Positions 17,703-25,996 are shown, counted from the first letter of the stretch. The stretch: 64,000 nt of DNA from Crocinitomicaceae bacterium (GCA_024639405.1 JAHEIL010000001.1:145912-209911); one strand, 5' to 3'. A program made the numbers and translations. The notes: generated by a model from the sequence alone, not told the origin.

Positions 17703-18059
17703 TTATTCATCAAGACAATTGCAATAATCTTTTCCTTTGTGCTTCTTCATATAACAAAAATCAATGACCTTGCCTACACTTGGGTCTTCTTTTGAATACT
17801 CGATTAAAACAGTATCTCCTTTTTGTAGAAAATCACATTTCTTGTATACTTCTAAAAGTAACTTTTCATCTTTTTTTGACTTAAAGTAAAAATAAGAAAC
17901 AGGTCCTGAATTATGAATAATAATGAAACTATCAAAAATTGCAATTGTTTTATATGTGTAATTTGATAATCTTTTTAATCGATTATTCTTAAGATAGTCA
18001 AAATATATTGCACAAATTATTACTAATAATAACAAAATAATTTTATTTCTAATCTTCAT
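17703..18059 (-). CDS. Hypothetical membrane-anchored protein
   Basis: 118 aa with an N-terminal hydrophobic segment (IILLLLVIICAIYFDYL) as an anchor or signal, then a small globular domain with GPVSYFYFK and GDTVLIEYSKED and a Cys-rich tail (DFCYMKKHKGKDYCNC). The family is not recognised. It lies in an AT-rich patch with the MORN-type lipoprotein and may be co-transcribed with it (gap about 100 bases). Confidence 0.55.
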   Translation of the reverse strand: MKIRNKIILLLLVIICAIYFDYLKNNRLKRLSNYTYKTIAIFDSFIIIHNSGPVSYFYFKSKKDEKLLLEVYKKCDFLQKGDTVLIEYSKEDPSVGKVIDFCYMKKHKGKDYCNCLDE

Positions 18060-18163
18060 CGTTTAAAACTTTTTGTGCCGGAGCCATTAAACCTTGTTAA
18101 TATTAAATAATTTGCAATTATTTTTAATTAGTTTACGTTTAGTAGATATTTCCCAGATTGATA

Positions 18164-19021
18164 TTAGCCATCTTTTAATAAGATTGGATACAAATTATTT
18201 TTTGGTATTTTTTGAGCTTTTTGAAATTGTAATTTATATTCTTGTAATTTACATTCAATATTTTTGCCTTCACGTTTTGTACATTTATAAAAAATAATTG
18301 AAAAGGAACATTTCTTTGTTTTCCAATCTAAAGAATTTAAATATAATTTTAAATTTTTGCCATATTTAAACACTTGTTTTTTTATAACTTTTGTTGGAAA
18401 ATCTTCTAAAGAATAATCAAAATCTTTAACTTGACTTATTACAACTGAATCATATATTTTATTCTCAAGTCCAATAAAATTTAAATAAACTCTATTTCTA
18501 TTTTTTTTAAATTTAACAAACTTTGAAATTCCATTTACATTTATTACTTTACCTTTTTTTGTGTATTTTACATATGAACAAGGTTCAATAGATCCAATAA
18601 TATAATTTTTTTCTTTTTTTGGAATTCCATTTAAGTGAAAATATTTTTCTTCTTTCTGAAGTTCATTTTTATTGGTAACAGATTTTAAAAATAATTTTCC
18701 ATATTTATAATAATACACTGTTTGATCTATATATTTATCTTGAAAATATCTTTTGATAAAATTGATTCTTCCATTTTTATCAAAATATTTTAATTCTCCA
18801 TGTAACTTGTTATTTTTAGTATTAGTAATACTTTCTATATTTCCATTATCATAAAAAATTTTAATCTTACCATTAACAATTCCCTGAGAATTTGTATAAA
18901 AAATTTGTTTAATATTTCCATTTGAATAATATGTCTTTTTTTCAATTAAATCATTTTTCTGACAAGAAAACAATATCAAAAAAACAAATAGAACCTTGTT
19001 GTTGAAGGATTTAATATTCAT
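18164..19021 (-). CDS. MORN-repeat (YwqK-like) lipoprotein
   Basis: 285 aa. The N-terminus ends in LILFSCQKN, a lipobox with Cys19 or close to it. Repeats of the MORN_2/YwqK type follow: KKTYYSNGNIKQIFY, GKIKIFYDNGNIESI, GELKYFDKNGRINFI and a weaker fourth. Such proteins are often annotated as YwqK family antitoxins, but many are simply surface lipoproteins with no known toxin. The reading frame is very A/T rich compared with neighbouring operons. Confidence 0.7.
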   Translation of the reverse strand: MNIKSFNNKVLFVFLILFSCQKNDLIEKKTYYSNGNIKQIFYTNSQGIVNGKIKIFYDNGNIESITNTKNNKLHGELKYFDKNGRINFIKRYFQDKYIDQTVYYYKYGKLFLKSVTNKNELQKEEKYFHLNGIPKKEKNYIIGSIEPCSYVKYTKKGKVINVNGISKFVKFKKNRNRVYLNFIGLENKIYDSVVISQVKDFDYSLEDFPTKVIKKQVFKYGKNLKLYLNSLDWKTKKCSFSIIFYKCTKREGKNIECKLQEYKLQFQKAQKIPKNNLYPILLKDG

Positions 19022-19163
19022 ATGTTCTGTTTATTATATTTGACGAAGAAAGAAATGAATTAAAGACATTGTTAGAGTTACTTTCAATTAATTTATTTTT
19101 AGTTAAATATAGGAAAAATTGGTAAACGATAAGGTAAGAAATTAAATCCAGCTCAGCGGGTAT

Positions 19164-19697
19164 TTATTTAACCGAAATTACGAGTTTTTTATTTAAACCG
19201 CCTTCAACAATCCTATATAAAGTATCGAGCTCGATGTCTTGCGAACCATTTTCCAACTTAGTGATATACGTTCTGGATGTTCCAGATTTCAATGCAACTT
19301 CGTCTTGTGTTAATTTTGCATCCATGCGCCATTTTCGGAACAACTCGCCGATGGAATGATTCCGTTTTTCATCAAGTTCACTAAGTGCATAGAGTACATC
19401 TGCGCCAACATCAAAAGCAGTAGCTTTCAATTGCCCATCTTCACCCGTCATTTGTAACACAACGTTTTCCCACATCAATGTATTGTTGTTTAGCTTAACC
19501 TTTTTGAACGCTTTAGGATCTAATAATAGATATTCAGGATCGCTAGGTAATACATGCCAATTATCGTTTAATATGCTATTAAAATCTAAGATTCTGTTTT
19601 CGCCATTACTAAATAAAACAGACAAACGAAGATTTTTGAAATCCACTTCATTGATTTTCAAAATCTTTGGTAAACCCCTAAATGATCTCATGCTCAT
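19164..19697 (-). CDS. DUF2442 domain fused to XRE-type helix-turn-helix, antitoxin-like
   Basis: 177 aa (175 if it starts at 19691). Residues of about 10-90 match the DUF2442 pattern (VDFKNLRLSVLFSNGENRILDF then LMWENVVLQM). Residues of about 115-175 form an XRE helix-turn-helix (LTQDEVALKSGTSRTYITKLE). It lies 24 bases after the DUF4160 gene. This two-gene layout, with a DNA-binding protein second and a near-perfect operator palindrome at the promoter, resembles an autoregulated toxin-antitoxin module. This gene would be the antitoxin/repressor. No functional proof is available from sequence. Confidence 0.72.
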   Translation of the reverse strand: MSMRSFRGLPKILKINEVDFKNLRLSVLFSNGENRILDFNSILNDNWHVLPSDPEYLLLDPKAFKKVKLNNNTLMWENVVLQMTGEDGQLKATAFDVGADVLYALSELDEKRNHSIGELFRKWRMDAKLTQDEVALKSGTSRTYITKLENGSQDIELDTLYRIVEGGLNKKLVISVK

Positions 19698-19721
19698 TTC
19701 AATTAGTTTTTTGTTTCCTAT

Positions 19722-20006
19722 TTATTTTATTTCATTCTCTGGCTTTGTAACTATTACCGGTGGCGCCAATCTGGGATTCAATTGATAAAAATTGTTCACC
19801 AATCGCTCCCGTCTATCTCCTTCAGCAAGCCAATCTTGAACGATTCTTAGCTTCTTTGACGGCAACCTTCCTCCCATTACTTCACTAGTTTTGATATTTA
19901 GCAATGTTTCGTATTCTCCGTATTTCACATGAATATGAACAGGTAAATGCTCCCTACTATACATCTCAATTTTTATTCCGCTTAAATTCTCAATTAGTGG
20001 CGCCAT
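19722..20006 (-). CDS. DUF4160 family protein, possible toxin partner
   Basis: 94 aa from MAPLIENLSGIKIEMYS. The SREHLPVHIHVKYGEY block is the DUF4160 signature, with conserved histidines (HLPVHIHV) that could be catalytic or metal-binding. It is the first gene of a two-gene unit with the DUF2442-HTH gene. The start at 20006 rather than 20018 is chosen because the promoter TACATTTG at 20028-20021 places transcription start close to 20015. A toxin role is an inference from the pairing. Confidence 0.72.
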   Translation of the reverse strand: MAPLIENLSGIKIEMYSREHLPVHIHVKYGEYETLLNIKTSEVMGGRLPSKKLRIVQDWLAEGDRRERLVNNFYQLNPRLAPPVIVTKPENEIK

Positions 20007-20020
20007 TTTAATCAACATTA

Positions 20021-20028
20021 CAAATGTA
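20021..20028 (-). promoter_or_regulatory. Bacteroidetes -7 element of the DUF4160/DUF2442-HTH operon
   Basis: TACATTTG on the minus strand matches TAnnTTTG exactly. It overlaps the palindromic operator at 20024-20043. Confidence 0.55.
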
Positions 20029-20043
20029 CCTAATTAGATACAT
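20024..20043. promoter_or_regulatory. Near-perfect 20-bp palindromic operator
   Basis: ATGTACCTAATTAGATACAT is its own reverse complement at 18 of 20 positions and overlaps the -7 box of the two-gene unit. A dimeric XRE protein such as the second gene's product would be expected to bind such a site and repress the operon. Confidence 0.6.
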
Positions 20044-20245
20044 AATTACAACTTTTTTTTACTTAAGTTTAGAATAAAGAAGGTAGTTAAGTGAAACTAT
20101 TTTATCGCAAAAACATAAAATATGTATGCTCTTAAAATAAGATGTATTTGATTATAAAAATAATAACAATGCAGAATTAAAATGTAGCTTAATGGTTTTC
20201 TAATTAATAATCTTTTATCGAATATACGAAAAAAAATTAACGCAC
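20044..20245. other. AT-rich intergenic stretch, no gene seen
   Basis: About 200 bases between the operator and the small-RNA terminator contain only short A/T runs. I see no reading frame, repeat or convincing structure here. Confidence 0.5.
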
Positions 20246-20316
20246 AAAAAAAAGGGTTGACGAATCAACCCTTTATACCTAATATACCTAACCTGATTAT
20301 CATGAAACCACTCTAC
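20246..20316 (-). ncRNA. Small RNA candidate B (about 70 nt, related to the one at 23122-23198)
   Basis: On the minus strand a TGTATTTG box (20330-20323, 5 of 6 consensus bases) is followed by TAACGTAGAGTGGTTTCATG, a G/T/A-only tail region, and then the terminator AAAGGGTTGA-TTCG-TCAACCCTTT with a run of eight T. The layout and the words AACG, GTTTCAT and GGTTAGGT match those of the other candidate. It lies downstream of lgt; a long 3' UTR of lgt is the alternative. Confidence 0.45.
20251..20274 (-). terminator. Rho-independent terminator (lgt side / sRNA B)
   Basis: A 10-bp perfect stem, AAAGGGTTGA with TCAACCCTTT, and a 4-base loop are followed on the minus strand by eight T. Confidence 0.85.
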
Positions 20317-20431
20317 GTTAATCAAATACACATTTTCACAAAACGTGCCACTATTGTAGCTATTTAAAAATCAGGTATTTACTATTTTTACCTTATTCGA
20401 TTTATCCCATTTTAGGAATAATTTTCCAATA

Positions 20432-21286
20432 TTAAGATTCGATTGGTTCTTTTTTTAAGCCGCTATACAATAAAATACATCCTGCTAGCACCAAAGGAAT
20501 ACTCAATAATTGTCCGGTATTCAATACCATGTAGGAATCACGCGCTGTTTGTCCCAATTTTACAAATTCAACAAGGAAACGTGCGCCAAAAATCAGAATT
20601 AAAAACGTTCCAAAAACAACTCCTGGCTTTCTCCACGCTTCTTTTTTCCAATAAATAAAGAGTAAAATTCCAAAAGTTAATAGGTAACAAATGGCTTCGT
20701 ACAATTGTGCTGGATGACGCGGAGTTGGATCGAAAGCACCTATATTCTCATTGTAGAATTGCTGAAATTGAAACGCCCAAGGCAGATTCGTTGGATCACC
20801 CACCATTTCGTGGTTCACCAAATTTCCCAAACGAATAAAGGTTCCCGCAATGGCAATAGGCGCAGCAATGCGATCTAGCATCCATAAATACGGTTTGTGA
20901 ATTACTTTTTTCGAGAAATAATACAATACAATTAAAATTACCACCGCAGCACCGTGACTCGCTAAACCACCTTCCCACACTTTTACAATGTCTTCCGGAT
21001 GCGATAAATAACCACGTTCATATACAACTCCGTCCTCACCTATTACATCCCAATAAGGTCCGTAAAAAAACACGTGTCCCAAACGCGCACCAACAATGGT
21101 TGCAAACACCATGTAAAACACTAATTTATCGAGAATTTTCTCACTGATCCCTTCTTTCACAAACATGCGTTTGATGACGAAAAAACCAAGAATTAAACCT
21201 GTTACAAAAAGTAAACCGTATAAATTCGGAGTCTTGTATCCTTCAATCAGTGTTGAACTGACGTTCCAATTAATTGCTGCTATCAA
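20432..21286 (-). CDS. lgt: Prolipoprotein diacylglyceryl transferase
   Basis: 284 aa integral inner-membrane enzyme with about seven transmembrane helices. It transfers diacylglycerol from phosphatidylglycerol to the lipobox cysteine of prolipoproteins, the first step of lipoprotein maturation. The Lgt signature appears as RLGNLVNHEMVG, with HPAQLYEAICY and an N-terminal YGLLFVTGLILGF segment. The length is typical. It starts 6 bases after the trhO stop, so the two form an operon led by trhO. Confidence 0.96.
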   Translation of the reverse strand: MIAAINWNVSSTLIEGYKTPNLYGLLFVTGLILGFFVIKRMFVKEGISEKILDKLVFYMVFATIVGARLGHVFFYGPYWDVIGEDGVVYERGYLSHPEDIVKVWEGGLASHGAAVVILIVLYYFSKKVIHKPYLWMLDRIAAPIAIAGTFIRLGNLVNHEMVGDPTNLPWAFQFQQFYNENIGAFDPTPRHPAQLYEAICYLLTFGILLFIYWKKEAWRKPGVVFGTFLILIFGARFLVEFVKLGQTARDSYMVLNTGQLLSIPLVLAGCILLYSGLKKEPIES

Positions 21287-21292
21287 AATTAT

Positions 21293-22366
21293 TTATTTTT
21301 TATCGATTAAAGATACAGGTTTTTCTGGATTGTGCTGAAAAGGTAATTTTTCTGAACGCCCTTTTTTGAAAATTAAGTTACTTACAACCTTTCCTTTGCG
21401 CAACGCTTTTTGTTCTTCTGCTGGTAAATGTATCGTAGCTTGGCAATCGTCGGAACAACAATTTTCTCGTTTTGCTTTACACGAATCACACTGAATAAAC
21501 AGTAAGTGACACGCATCATTAGCACAATTGGTATGCGTATCCGCTGGGTCTCCACATTGGTGACACACTGCAATCACATCATCTGAGATGCGCTCACCTC
21601 TACGTTCGTCAAATACAAAGTTTTTACCAATGAATTTATTTTCAATTCCTTTTTCTTTGCAATCGTTGGCATATTTAATAATTCCACCTTCTAACTGGTG
21701 AACATTTTTAAACCCGCGGTGTTTGAACCAAGCAGAAGCTTTTTCGCAACGAATTCCACCGGTACAATACATCACTAAATTTTTATCTTCATTTCCTTTT
21801 AAATACTCTTCTTCGATGTAAGGCAGTGATTCTCTAAACGTATCCACATCTGGTAAGATGGCATTTTTAAAATGTCCAACTTCAGATTCGTAGTGATTTC
21901 TGAAATCAATTAAAATGGTGTTTGGGTCACTGGTTAAGGCATTGAATTCTTCAGCGTTTAAGTGTTTTCCTTTATTTGTCACGTCAAACGATTCATCTTC
22001 CAAGCCATCGGCCAAGATTTTATTACGCACTTTGATTTTCAATTTCAAGAATGGAAATTCAGCTTCCGCATCATCTACCGCAATGTTCAAGCGGATGTTG
22101 TTTAAAAAATCAATTTCGTACAATTCTTTTCTAAACTGATCCAAGTGATTGATTGGAACGGCAATTTGAGCGTTGATTCCTTCGGTTGCGACATAGGTTC
22201 TACCTACGACATCAATTTTCGACCATTGTTGAAACAAGTGATCTCTAAATAATTGGGGATTGGGAATTTTTGCATAGTGGTAAAATGAAATCGTTACGAA
22301 TTTGTACCCAATTTCACGCCATTTTGCCTCTAATTCCTCTTTATTTAATGTGTTCCACAGTTGCAT
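21293..22366 (-). CDS. trhO: tRNA uridine(34) hydroxylase, rhodanese family
   Basis: 357 aa YceA/TrhO protein. The N-terminal alpha/beta acylphosphatase-like domain (1-100) is followed by a rhodanese domain at about 130-235 with the active cysteine C201 in MYCTGGIRCEK. A C-terminal Cys-rich extension (CHQCG, CANDAC, CDSC, CCSDDC) probably binds zinc. The enzyme hydroxylates U34 of certain tRNAs to ho5U using molecular oxygen. It is the first gene of the trhO-lgt unit, with a TAACTTTG promoter core upstream. Confidence 0.9.
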   Translation of the reverse strand: MQLWNTLNKEELEAKWREIGYKFVTISFYHYAKIPNPQLFRDHLFQQWSKIDVVGRTYVATEGINAQIAVPINHLDQFRKELYEIDFLNNIRLNIAVDDAEAEFPFLKLKIKVRNKILADGLEDESFDVTNKGKHLNAEEFNALTSDPNTILIDFRNHYESEVGHFKNAILPDVDTFRESLPYIEEEYLKGNEDKNLVMYCTGGIRCEKASAWFKHRGFKNVHQLEGGIIKYANDCKEKGIENKFIGKNFVFDERRGERISDDVIAVCHQCGDPADTHTNCANDACHLLFIQCDSCKAKRENCCSDDCQATIHLPAEEQKALRKGKVVSNLIFKKGRSEKLPFQHNPEKPVSLIDKK

Positions 22367-22394
22367 GCTATGTTTATTTAAATTAAAAGTTGTA

Positions 22395-22402
22395 CAAAGT
22401 TA
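22395..22402 (-). promoter_or_regulatory. Bacteroidetes -7 element for trhO-lgt
   Basis: TAACTTTG on the minus strand is an exact match, with CTTG 16 bases upstream as a possible -33 element. The leader is about 22 nt. Confidence 0.5.
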
Positions 22403-22456
22403 AGAATTTCAAGCAAAACAAGCCATTTTTCATTCAACAGCTTTTTTATATTCTTG

Positions 22457-22464
22457 TATCTTTG
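22457..22464 (+). promoter_or_regulatory. Bacteroidetes -7 element for the NUDIX gene
   Basis: TATCTTTG, an exact match, lies 21 bases before the ATG at 22486. Confidence 0.5.
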
Positions 22465-22485
22465 AAGGGAACATTCAGCATTTAA

Positions 22486-23145
22486 ATGGAAATAAACGAT
22501 TTTATCAGCGCATTAAAACACCAAGTAGCAACCGCATTACCAGGAGAACGAGCGCATGAGAAAATGTACCCTAGCAATCGTAAAGAAGAAAATTTCGTTG
22601 TTAAAACCGAGCAAAAATTCAGGGAGTCAGCCGTTGCAATTCTTTTGTACCATGAGAACGATGCATTGAATTGTGTATTAACTCAGCGACAAGTTTACGA
22701 TGGCAAACACAGTGGACAAATCAGCTTTCCAGGTGGAAAAAAGGAAGACTTCGATGCCGAAATTTTACATACAGCATTGCGTGAATGTGAAGAAGAAATT
22801 GGTTTTCGACCTGATACTGATTCAATCATAGGTCGTTTAACGGAAGTTTACATACCCGTTAGTGGATTTGTCGTTCACCCATTTATATTTTATCATTTTG
22901 AAAAACCAACTTTTAGCTTAAATGAACGAGAAGTTGCAGAATTGATTGATTTTCCATTGTTACACTTAATCGATGAGCAACGAGTTGAAACAACAACAAT
23001 TCCATTTGAGGGCAATCGATCGTTGAAAGATGTTCCTTATTTCTCCATTGAAGGAAAAGTAGTTTGGGGCGCTACTGCAATCATACTGAGTGAGTTGAAA
23101 GAATTGGTAAAGTCTATAAAACCAAAAAGAGGAGAAACAAACTGA
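22486..23145 (+). CDS. NUDIX hydrolase, CoA pyrophosphatase-like
   Basis: 219 aa. The NUDIX box runs from GGKKEDFDAE through ALRECEEEIGF, preceded by SGQISFPGG, the arrangement seen in NudL/CoAse proteins that split coenzyme A or acyl-CoA into phosphopantetheine and ADP derivatives. An LTQRQVYDGKHSGQ segment before the box is typical of that subgroup. It is cytoplasmic. The stop codon lies inside the loop region of a bidirectional terminator, and the gene is convergent with a small-RNA candidate and the ZIP transporter. Confidence 0.85.
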   Translation: MEINDFISALKHQVATALPGERAHEKMYPSNRKEENFVVKTEQKFRESAVAILLYHENDALNCVLTQRQVYDGKHSGQISFPGGKKEDFDAEILHTALRECEEEIGFRPDTDSIIGRLTEVYIPVSGFVVHPFIFYHFEKPTFSLNEREVAELIDFPLLHLIDEQRVETTTIPFEGNRSLKDVPYFSIEGKVVWGATAIILSELKELVKSIKPKRGETN

Positions 23146-23198
23146 TTCCTCCTCTTTTCGTAAACTAAACTAAAAACTACTACTATGAACTATAAATT
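23122..23198 (-). ncRNA. Small RNA candidate A (about 77 nt)
   Basis: A perfect minus-strand promoter core TATCTTTG (23211-23204) is followed by CAACGAATTTATAGTTCATA, a G/T/A-only stretch (TAGTAGTTTTTAGTTTAGTT) and a terminator with ten paired bases and five T. The transcript would be antisense to the last bases of the NUDIX gene. Its order of elements and several words match candidate B at 20246-20316. The gap holds no reading frame. Expression is not demonstrated. Confidence 0.5.
23125..23158. terminator. Bidirectional terminator at the NUDIX 3' end
   Basis: AAAAGAGGAG (23125-23134) pairs with CTCCTCTTTT (23149-23158). The T run on the plus strand serves the NUDIX gene, whose stop codon is in the loop; the T run on the minus strand serves small RNA candidate A. 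Confidence 0.75.
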
Positions 23199-23203
23199 CG
23201 TTG

Positions 23204-23211
23204 CAAAGATA
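23204..23211 (-). promoter_or_regulatory. Bacteroidetes -7 element of small RNA candidate A
   Basis: TATCTTTG on the minus strand is an exact match. It is 124 bases from the nearest downstream minus-strand coding start, so it is not needed for any protein gene. Confidence 0.45.
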
Positions 23212-23255
23212 CGTACTTTTTATTGATTCGTTTGTTAAATAATATTAAATAATTG

Positions 23256-24080
23256 TTAACCTAGTGCAACATCTAAAATCATCATCACTAGAAAACCACC
23301 AATAAAACCGAGCACAGCTAAATCTGTGTATTTATCGCGTTGCGTTTCCGGTATTACTTCTTCTACCACTACAAAGATCATTGCTCCTGCAGCAAAGGCC
23401 AACGCAAAAGGCAAAATAGGTTGCATGTAAATTACAGCAACTGCACCAATAACACCAGCAATTGGCTCTACAATCGCAGACAATTGTCCGTACCAAAAGC
23501 TTTTAAAGCGCGAAGCTCCTGCCCTTCTCAATGGCATTGAAACCGCAAATCCTTCCGGGAAATTTTGAATCCCAATTCCAATGGCTAATATAATTGCACC
23601 TGCAATAGTAGCATCGTCCATTCCGATTGCAGCAGCTCCAAAAAGTACTCCAACCGCTAAGCCTTCAGGAATGTTGTGCAGCGTAATTGCTAATACCAAC
23701 AAGACCGTTTTATGTAATTGTGTTTTTACCCCTTCTTTCTCTTCTTCTTTGAAATTCAAATGCAAGTGCGGTAATTTTTTATCTAAAAAATACAAAAACA
23801 AGGCGCCGCATAAGAATCCGACAGCTGCAGGCATCCAAGGCATTGAAGGATACATTTTTTCTGACATTTCGATACTTGGATTCAGCAACGACCAAAAACT
23901 TGCTGCCACCATCACACCACCAGTAAATCCAAGCATTGCATCTAACCATGCACGGTGCATTGTTTTGAAAAAGAAAACCAACGAAGCTCCAGCCGCAGTA
24001 ACCAACCATGTAAATGTTGTGGCAATCAATGCTGCCAATACTGGATTAATACTTGAAAAAAATGCAATTAACGTTTTCAT
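23256..24080 (-). CDS. ZIP family metal transporter
   Basis: 274 aa with about eight transmembrane helices. The metal-binding signatures HNIPEGLAVGV (helix IV) and QNFPEGFAVSMPL (helix V) are intact, as in the ZupT/GufA branch that imports zinc and other divalent metals. A His-containing loop (KKLPHLHLNFKEEEKEG) lies between helices III and IV, as usual. It has its own promoter core, TATTTTTG, 11 bases before the start. Confidence 0.9.
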   Translation of the reverse strand: MKTLIAFFSSINPVLAALIATTFTWLVTAAGASLVFFFKTMHRAWLDAMLGFTGGVMVAASFWSLLNPSIEMSEKMYPSMPWMPAAVGFLCGALFLYFLDKKLPHLHLNFKEEEKEGVKTQLHKTVLLVLAITLHNIPEGLAVGVLFGAAAIGMDDATIAGAIILAIGIGIQNFPEGFAVSMPLRRAGASRFKSFWYGQLSAIVEPIAGVIGAVAVIYMQPILPFALAFAAGAMIFVVVEEVIPETQRDKYTDLAVLGFIGGFLVMMILDVALG

Positions 24081-24090
24081 TTTTTTCTTT

Positions 24091-24098
24091 CAAAAATA
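24091..24098 (-). promoter_or_regulatory. Bacteroidetes -7 element for the ZIP gene
   Basis: TATTTTTG on the minus strand, an exact match, predicts a leader of about 5 nt. Confidence 0.45.
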
Positions 24099-24159
24099 CA
24101 CATTTAAGGTCATTTATTTCTAAACTTTGTTAAAATTTCTTCATTCAAAATTAATGAAC

Positions 24160-24167
24160 TATCTTTG
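24160..24167 (+). promoter_or_regulatory. Bacteroidetes -7 element for ndk
   Basis: TATCTTTG, an exact match, lies 28 bases before the ATG at 24196. Confidence 0.5.
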
Positions 24168-24195
24168 CACCCAATTTTAAGTAAATTATCAAAAG

Positions 24196-24618
24196 ATGGC
24201 AACAAATAGAACGTTCACAATGTTAAAGCCTGATGCATTAGAAAATGGTCACACAGGTAAAATAATTGATATGATTATCCAAGCTGGATTTCAAATCAAA
24301 GCAATGAAATTAACTCAGTTAACAACTGAACAAGCACAAAAATTCTACGAAGTTCATGCTGAAAGACCATTTTATGGTGAATTAGTTGAATACATGACTT
24401 CAGGTCCAATCGTTGCAGCAATCTTAGAAAAAGACAATGCAGTTGCAGATTTCAGAGCTTTAATTGGTGCTACAGATCCTGCAGAGGCAGCTGAAGGAAC
24501 AATTCGTAAATATTATGCTGAATCAAAAGGACGCAATGCAGTTCATGGTTCAGATTCAGACGAAAACGCAGCAATCGAAGGTGAATTTCACTTTTATGCT
24601 TCAGAAATCGTTGGATAA
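24196..24618 (+). CDS. ndk: Nucleoside diphosphate kinase
   Basis: 140 aa enzyme that equilibrates NTPs and NDPs through a phosphohistidine. The active site is H117 in [13 protein letters not shown], a Bacteroidetes variant of the NIIHGSDSVE motif. The N-terminal [10 protein letters not shown] is also conserved. The length is normal. It is monocistronic, with its own promoter core and a strong terminator. Confidence 0.97.
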   Translation: MATNRTFTMLKPDALENGHTGKIIDMIIQAGFQIKAMKLTQLTTEQAQKFYEVHAERPFYGELVEYMTSGPIVAAILEKDNAVADFRALIGATDPAEAAEGTIRKYYAESKGRNAVHGSDSDENAAIEGEFHFYASEIVG

Positions 24619-24635
24619 TACAACCCACATTTAGT

Positions 24636-24667
24636 AAAAGGCTGGTTCAATGGAATCAGCTTTTTTT
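24636..24667 (+). terminator. Terminator of ndk
   Basis: AAAAGGCTGGTTC pairs with GAATCAGCTTTTT (13 bp, two G-U), with a 4-base loop, followed by T. Confidence 0.85.
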
Positions 24668-24724
24668 ATGCCAAAATTTTCTAATTTCTATGTATTCATT
24701 TATATACTGCTGAAAACATTTTCG

Positions 24725-24732
24725 TATATTTG
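24725..24732 (+). promoter_or_regulatory. Bacteroidetes -7 element for pepT operon
   Basis: TATATTTG, an exact match, lies 16 bases before the ATG at 24749. Confidence 0.5.
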
Positions 24733-24748
24733 AATCCAAACAAAAACC

Positions 24749-25996
24749 ATGGAAAATTACCAACATACTGTTGAAGAACGATTTATTCGATACGTACAAA
24801 TTGACACAACAGCTGATCCAACTTCCACAACTTTTCCTTCATCTATGAAGCAAAAAGATTTAGGAAAATTACTTCACGATGAATTAATTGCACTGCAATT
24901 GAGCGAAGTAGAAATGGACGAATGGGGCTATGTTTTTGCAACCATTCCATCCAACAGTACGAATCCAAATTTACCGACTATTTGTTTTTGTTCACACATG
25001 GATACGGCACCTGATTGCAGCGGAACAAATGTAAAACCGCTTGTTCACCGCAATTACACAGGTCAACCAATTACACTTCCAGACGATAACAACCAAGTAA
25101 TTACAACAGAGCGTCATCCTTATTTAGTACAAAAAATTGGCGATGATATCATTACTGCAAGTGGTTTAACTTTACTTGGAGCTGACGATAAAGCCGGTGT
25201 TGCTATCATCATGGATTTTGTTCAATTCATTCAAGAAAATCCAAACATTCCACACGGTCCTATCCGAATTTTATTCACACCAGACGAAGAAGTTGGTCGC
25301 GGAGTAGAACATTTGGATATGAAAAAATTAAATGCAGATTACGGTTACACCTTAGACGGTGGTAAATTAGGCGACATCGAAGATGAAACCTTTTCTGCAG
25401 ATGCTGTAAAAGTTACTATTCATGGAATTAGCGCACATCCAGGTTATGCTAAAAATAAAATGGTGAATGCGATGAAAGTTGCTTCAGAATTTATTACCGC
25501 TTTACCAAAAGATAAATGGTCGCCAGAGACAACCCAAGACCGTGAAGGTTTTGTTCATCCTGTTTCGATCGAAGGAGGATTGGAAACAGCTACGATTCAA
25601 TTTATTATTCGCGATCACATTACTGAAAATTTGCGTGAATTTGAAAATCGTTTGGAATTAATTTTGAAAATGATCATTGAACAATACAATGGAGTTCATT
25701 ATACATTTGAGATTTCAGAGCAGTATAGAAATATGAAAGAAGTATTGCAAACCGTTCCATTTGTTACAGAATACGCAGTACAAGCGATGCATAAAGTAGG
25801 CATTCAACCAAATTCAACCATTATTAGAGGTGGAACAGATGGTTCGCGTTTATCGTTTATGGGTTTACCGTGTCCAAATATCTTTACAGGAGAAATGGCC
25901 ATTCATTCAAAACATGAATACGTGAGCATTCAGGACATGCAAAAAGCTGTCAAAACACTGGTAGAACTTGTTCAAATCTGGGAAAAACATCAATAA
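24749..25996 (+). CDS. pepT: Peptidase T (tripeptide aminopeptidase)
   Basis: 415 aa M20-family dinuclear zinc peptidase that releases the N-terminal residue from tripeptides in the cytoplasm. Metal-ligand blocks are FCSHMDTAPDCSG, LLGADDKAGVA and TPDEEVGRGVEH. The C-terminal IIRGGTDGSRLSFMGLPCPN is diagnostic for PepT. It is the first gene of a probable operon with holA, rsmE and DUF4159. The stop overlaps the holA start by one base (TAATG). Confidence 0.96.
   Translation: MENYQHTVEERFIRYVQIDTTADPTSTTFPSSMKQKDLGKLLHDELIALQLSEVEMDEWGYVFATIPSNSTNPNLPTICFCSHMDTAPDCSGTNVKPLVHRNYTGQPITLPDDNNQVITTERHPYLVQKIGDDIITASGLTLLGADDKAGVAIIMDFVQFIQENPNIPHGPIRILFTPDEEVGRGVEHLDMKKLNADYGYTLDGGKLGDIEDETFSADAVKVTIHGISAHPGYAKNKMVNAMKVASEFITALPKDKWSPETTQDREGFVHPVSIEGGLETATIQFIIRDHITENLREFENRLELILKMIIEQYNGVHYTFEISEQYRNMKEVLQTVPFVTEYAVQAMHKVGIQPNSTIIRGGTDGSRLSFMGLPCPNIFTGEMAIHSKHEYVSIQDMQKAVKTLVELVQIWEKHQ

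Noticed and set aside
18164..19021. YwqK-type antitoxin
   Set aside because: The label is common for MORN-repeat proteins, but no toxin is adjacent and the lipobox suggests a surface lipoprotein.
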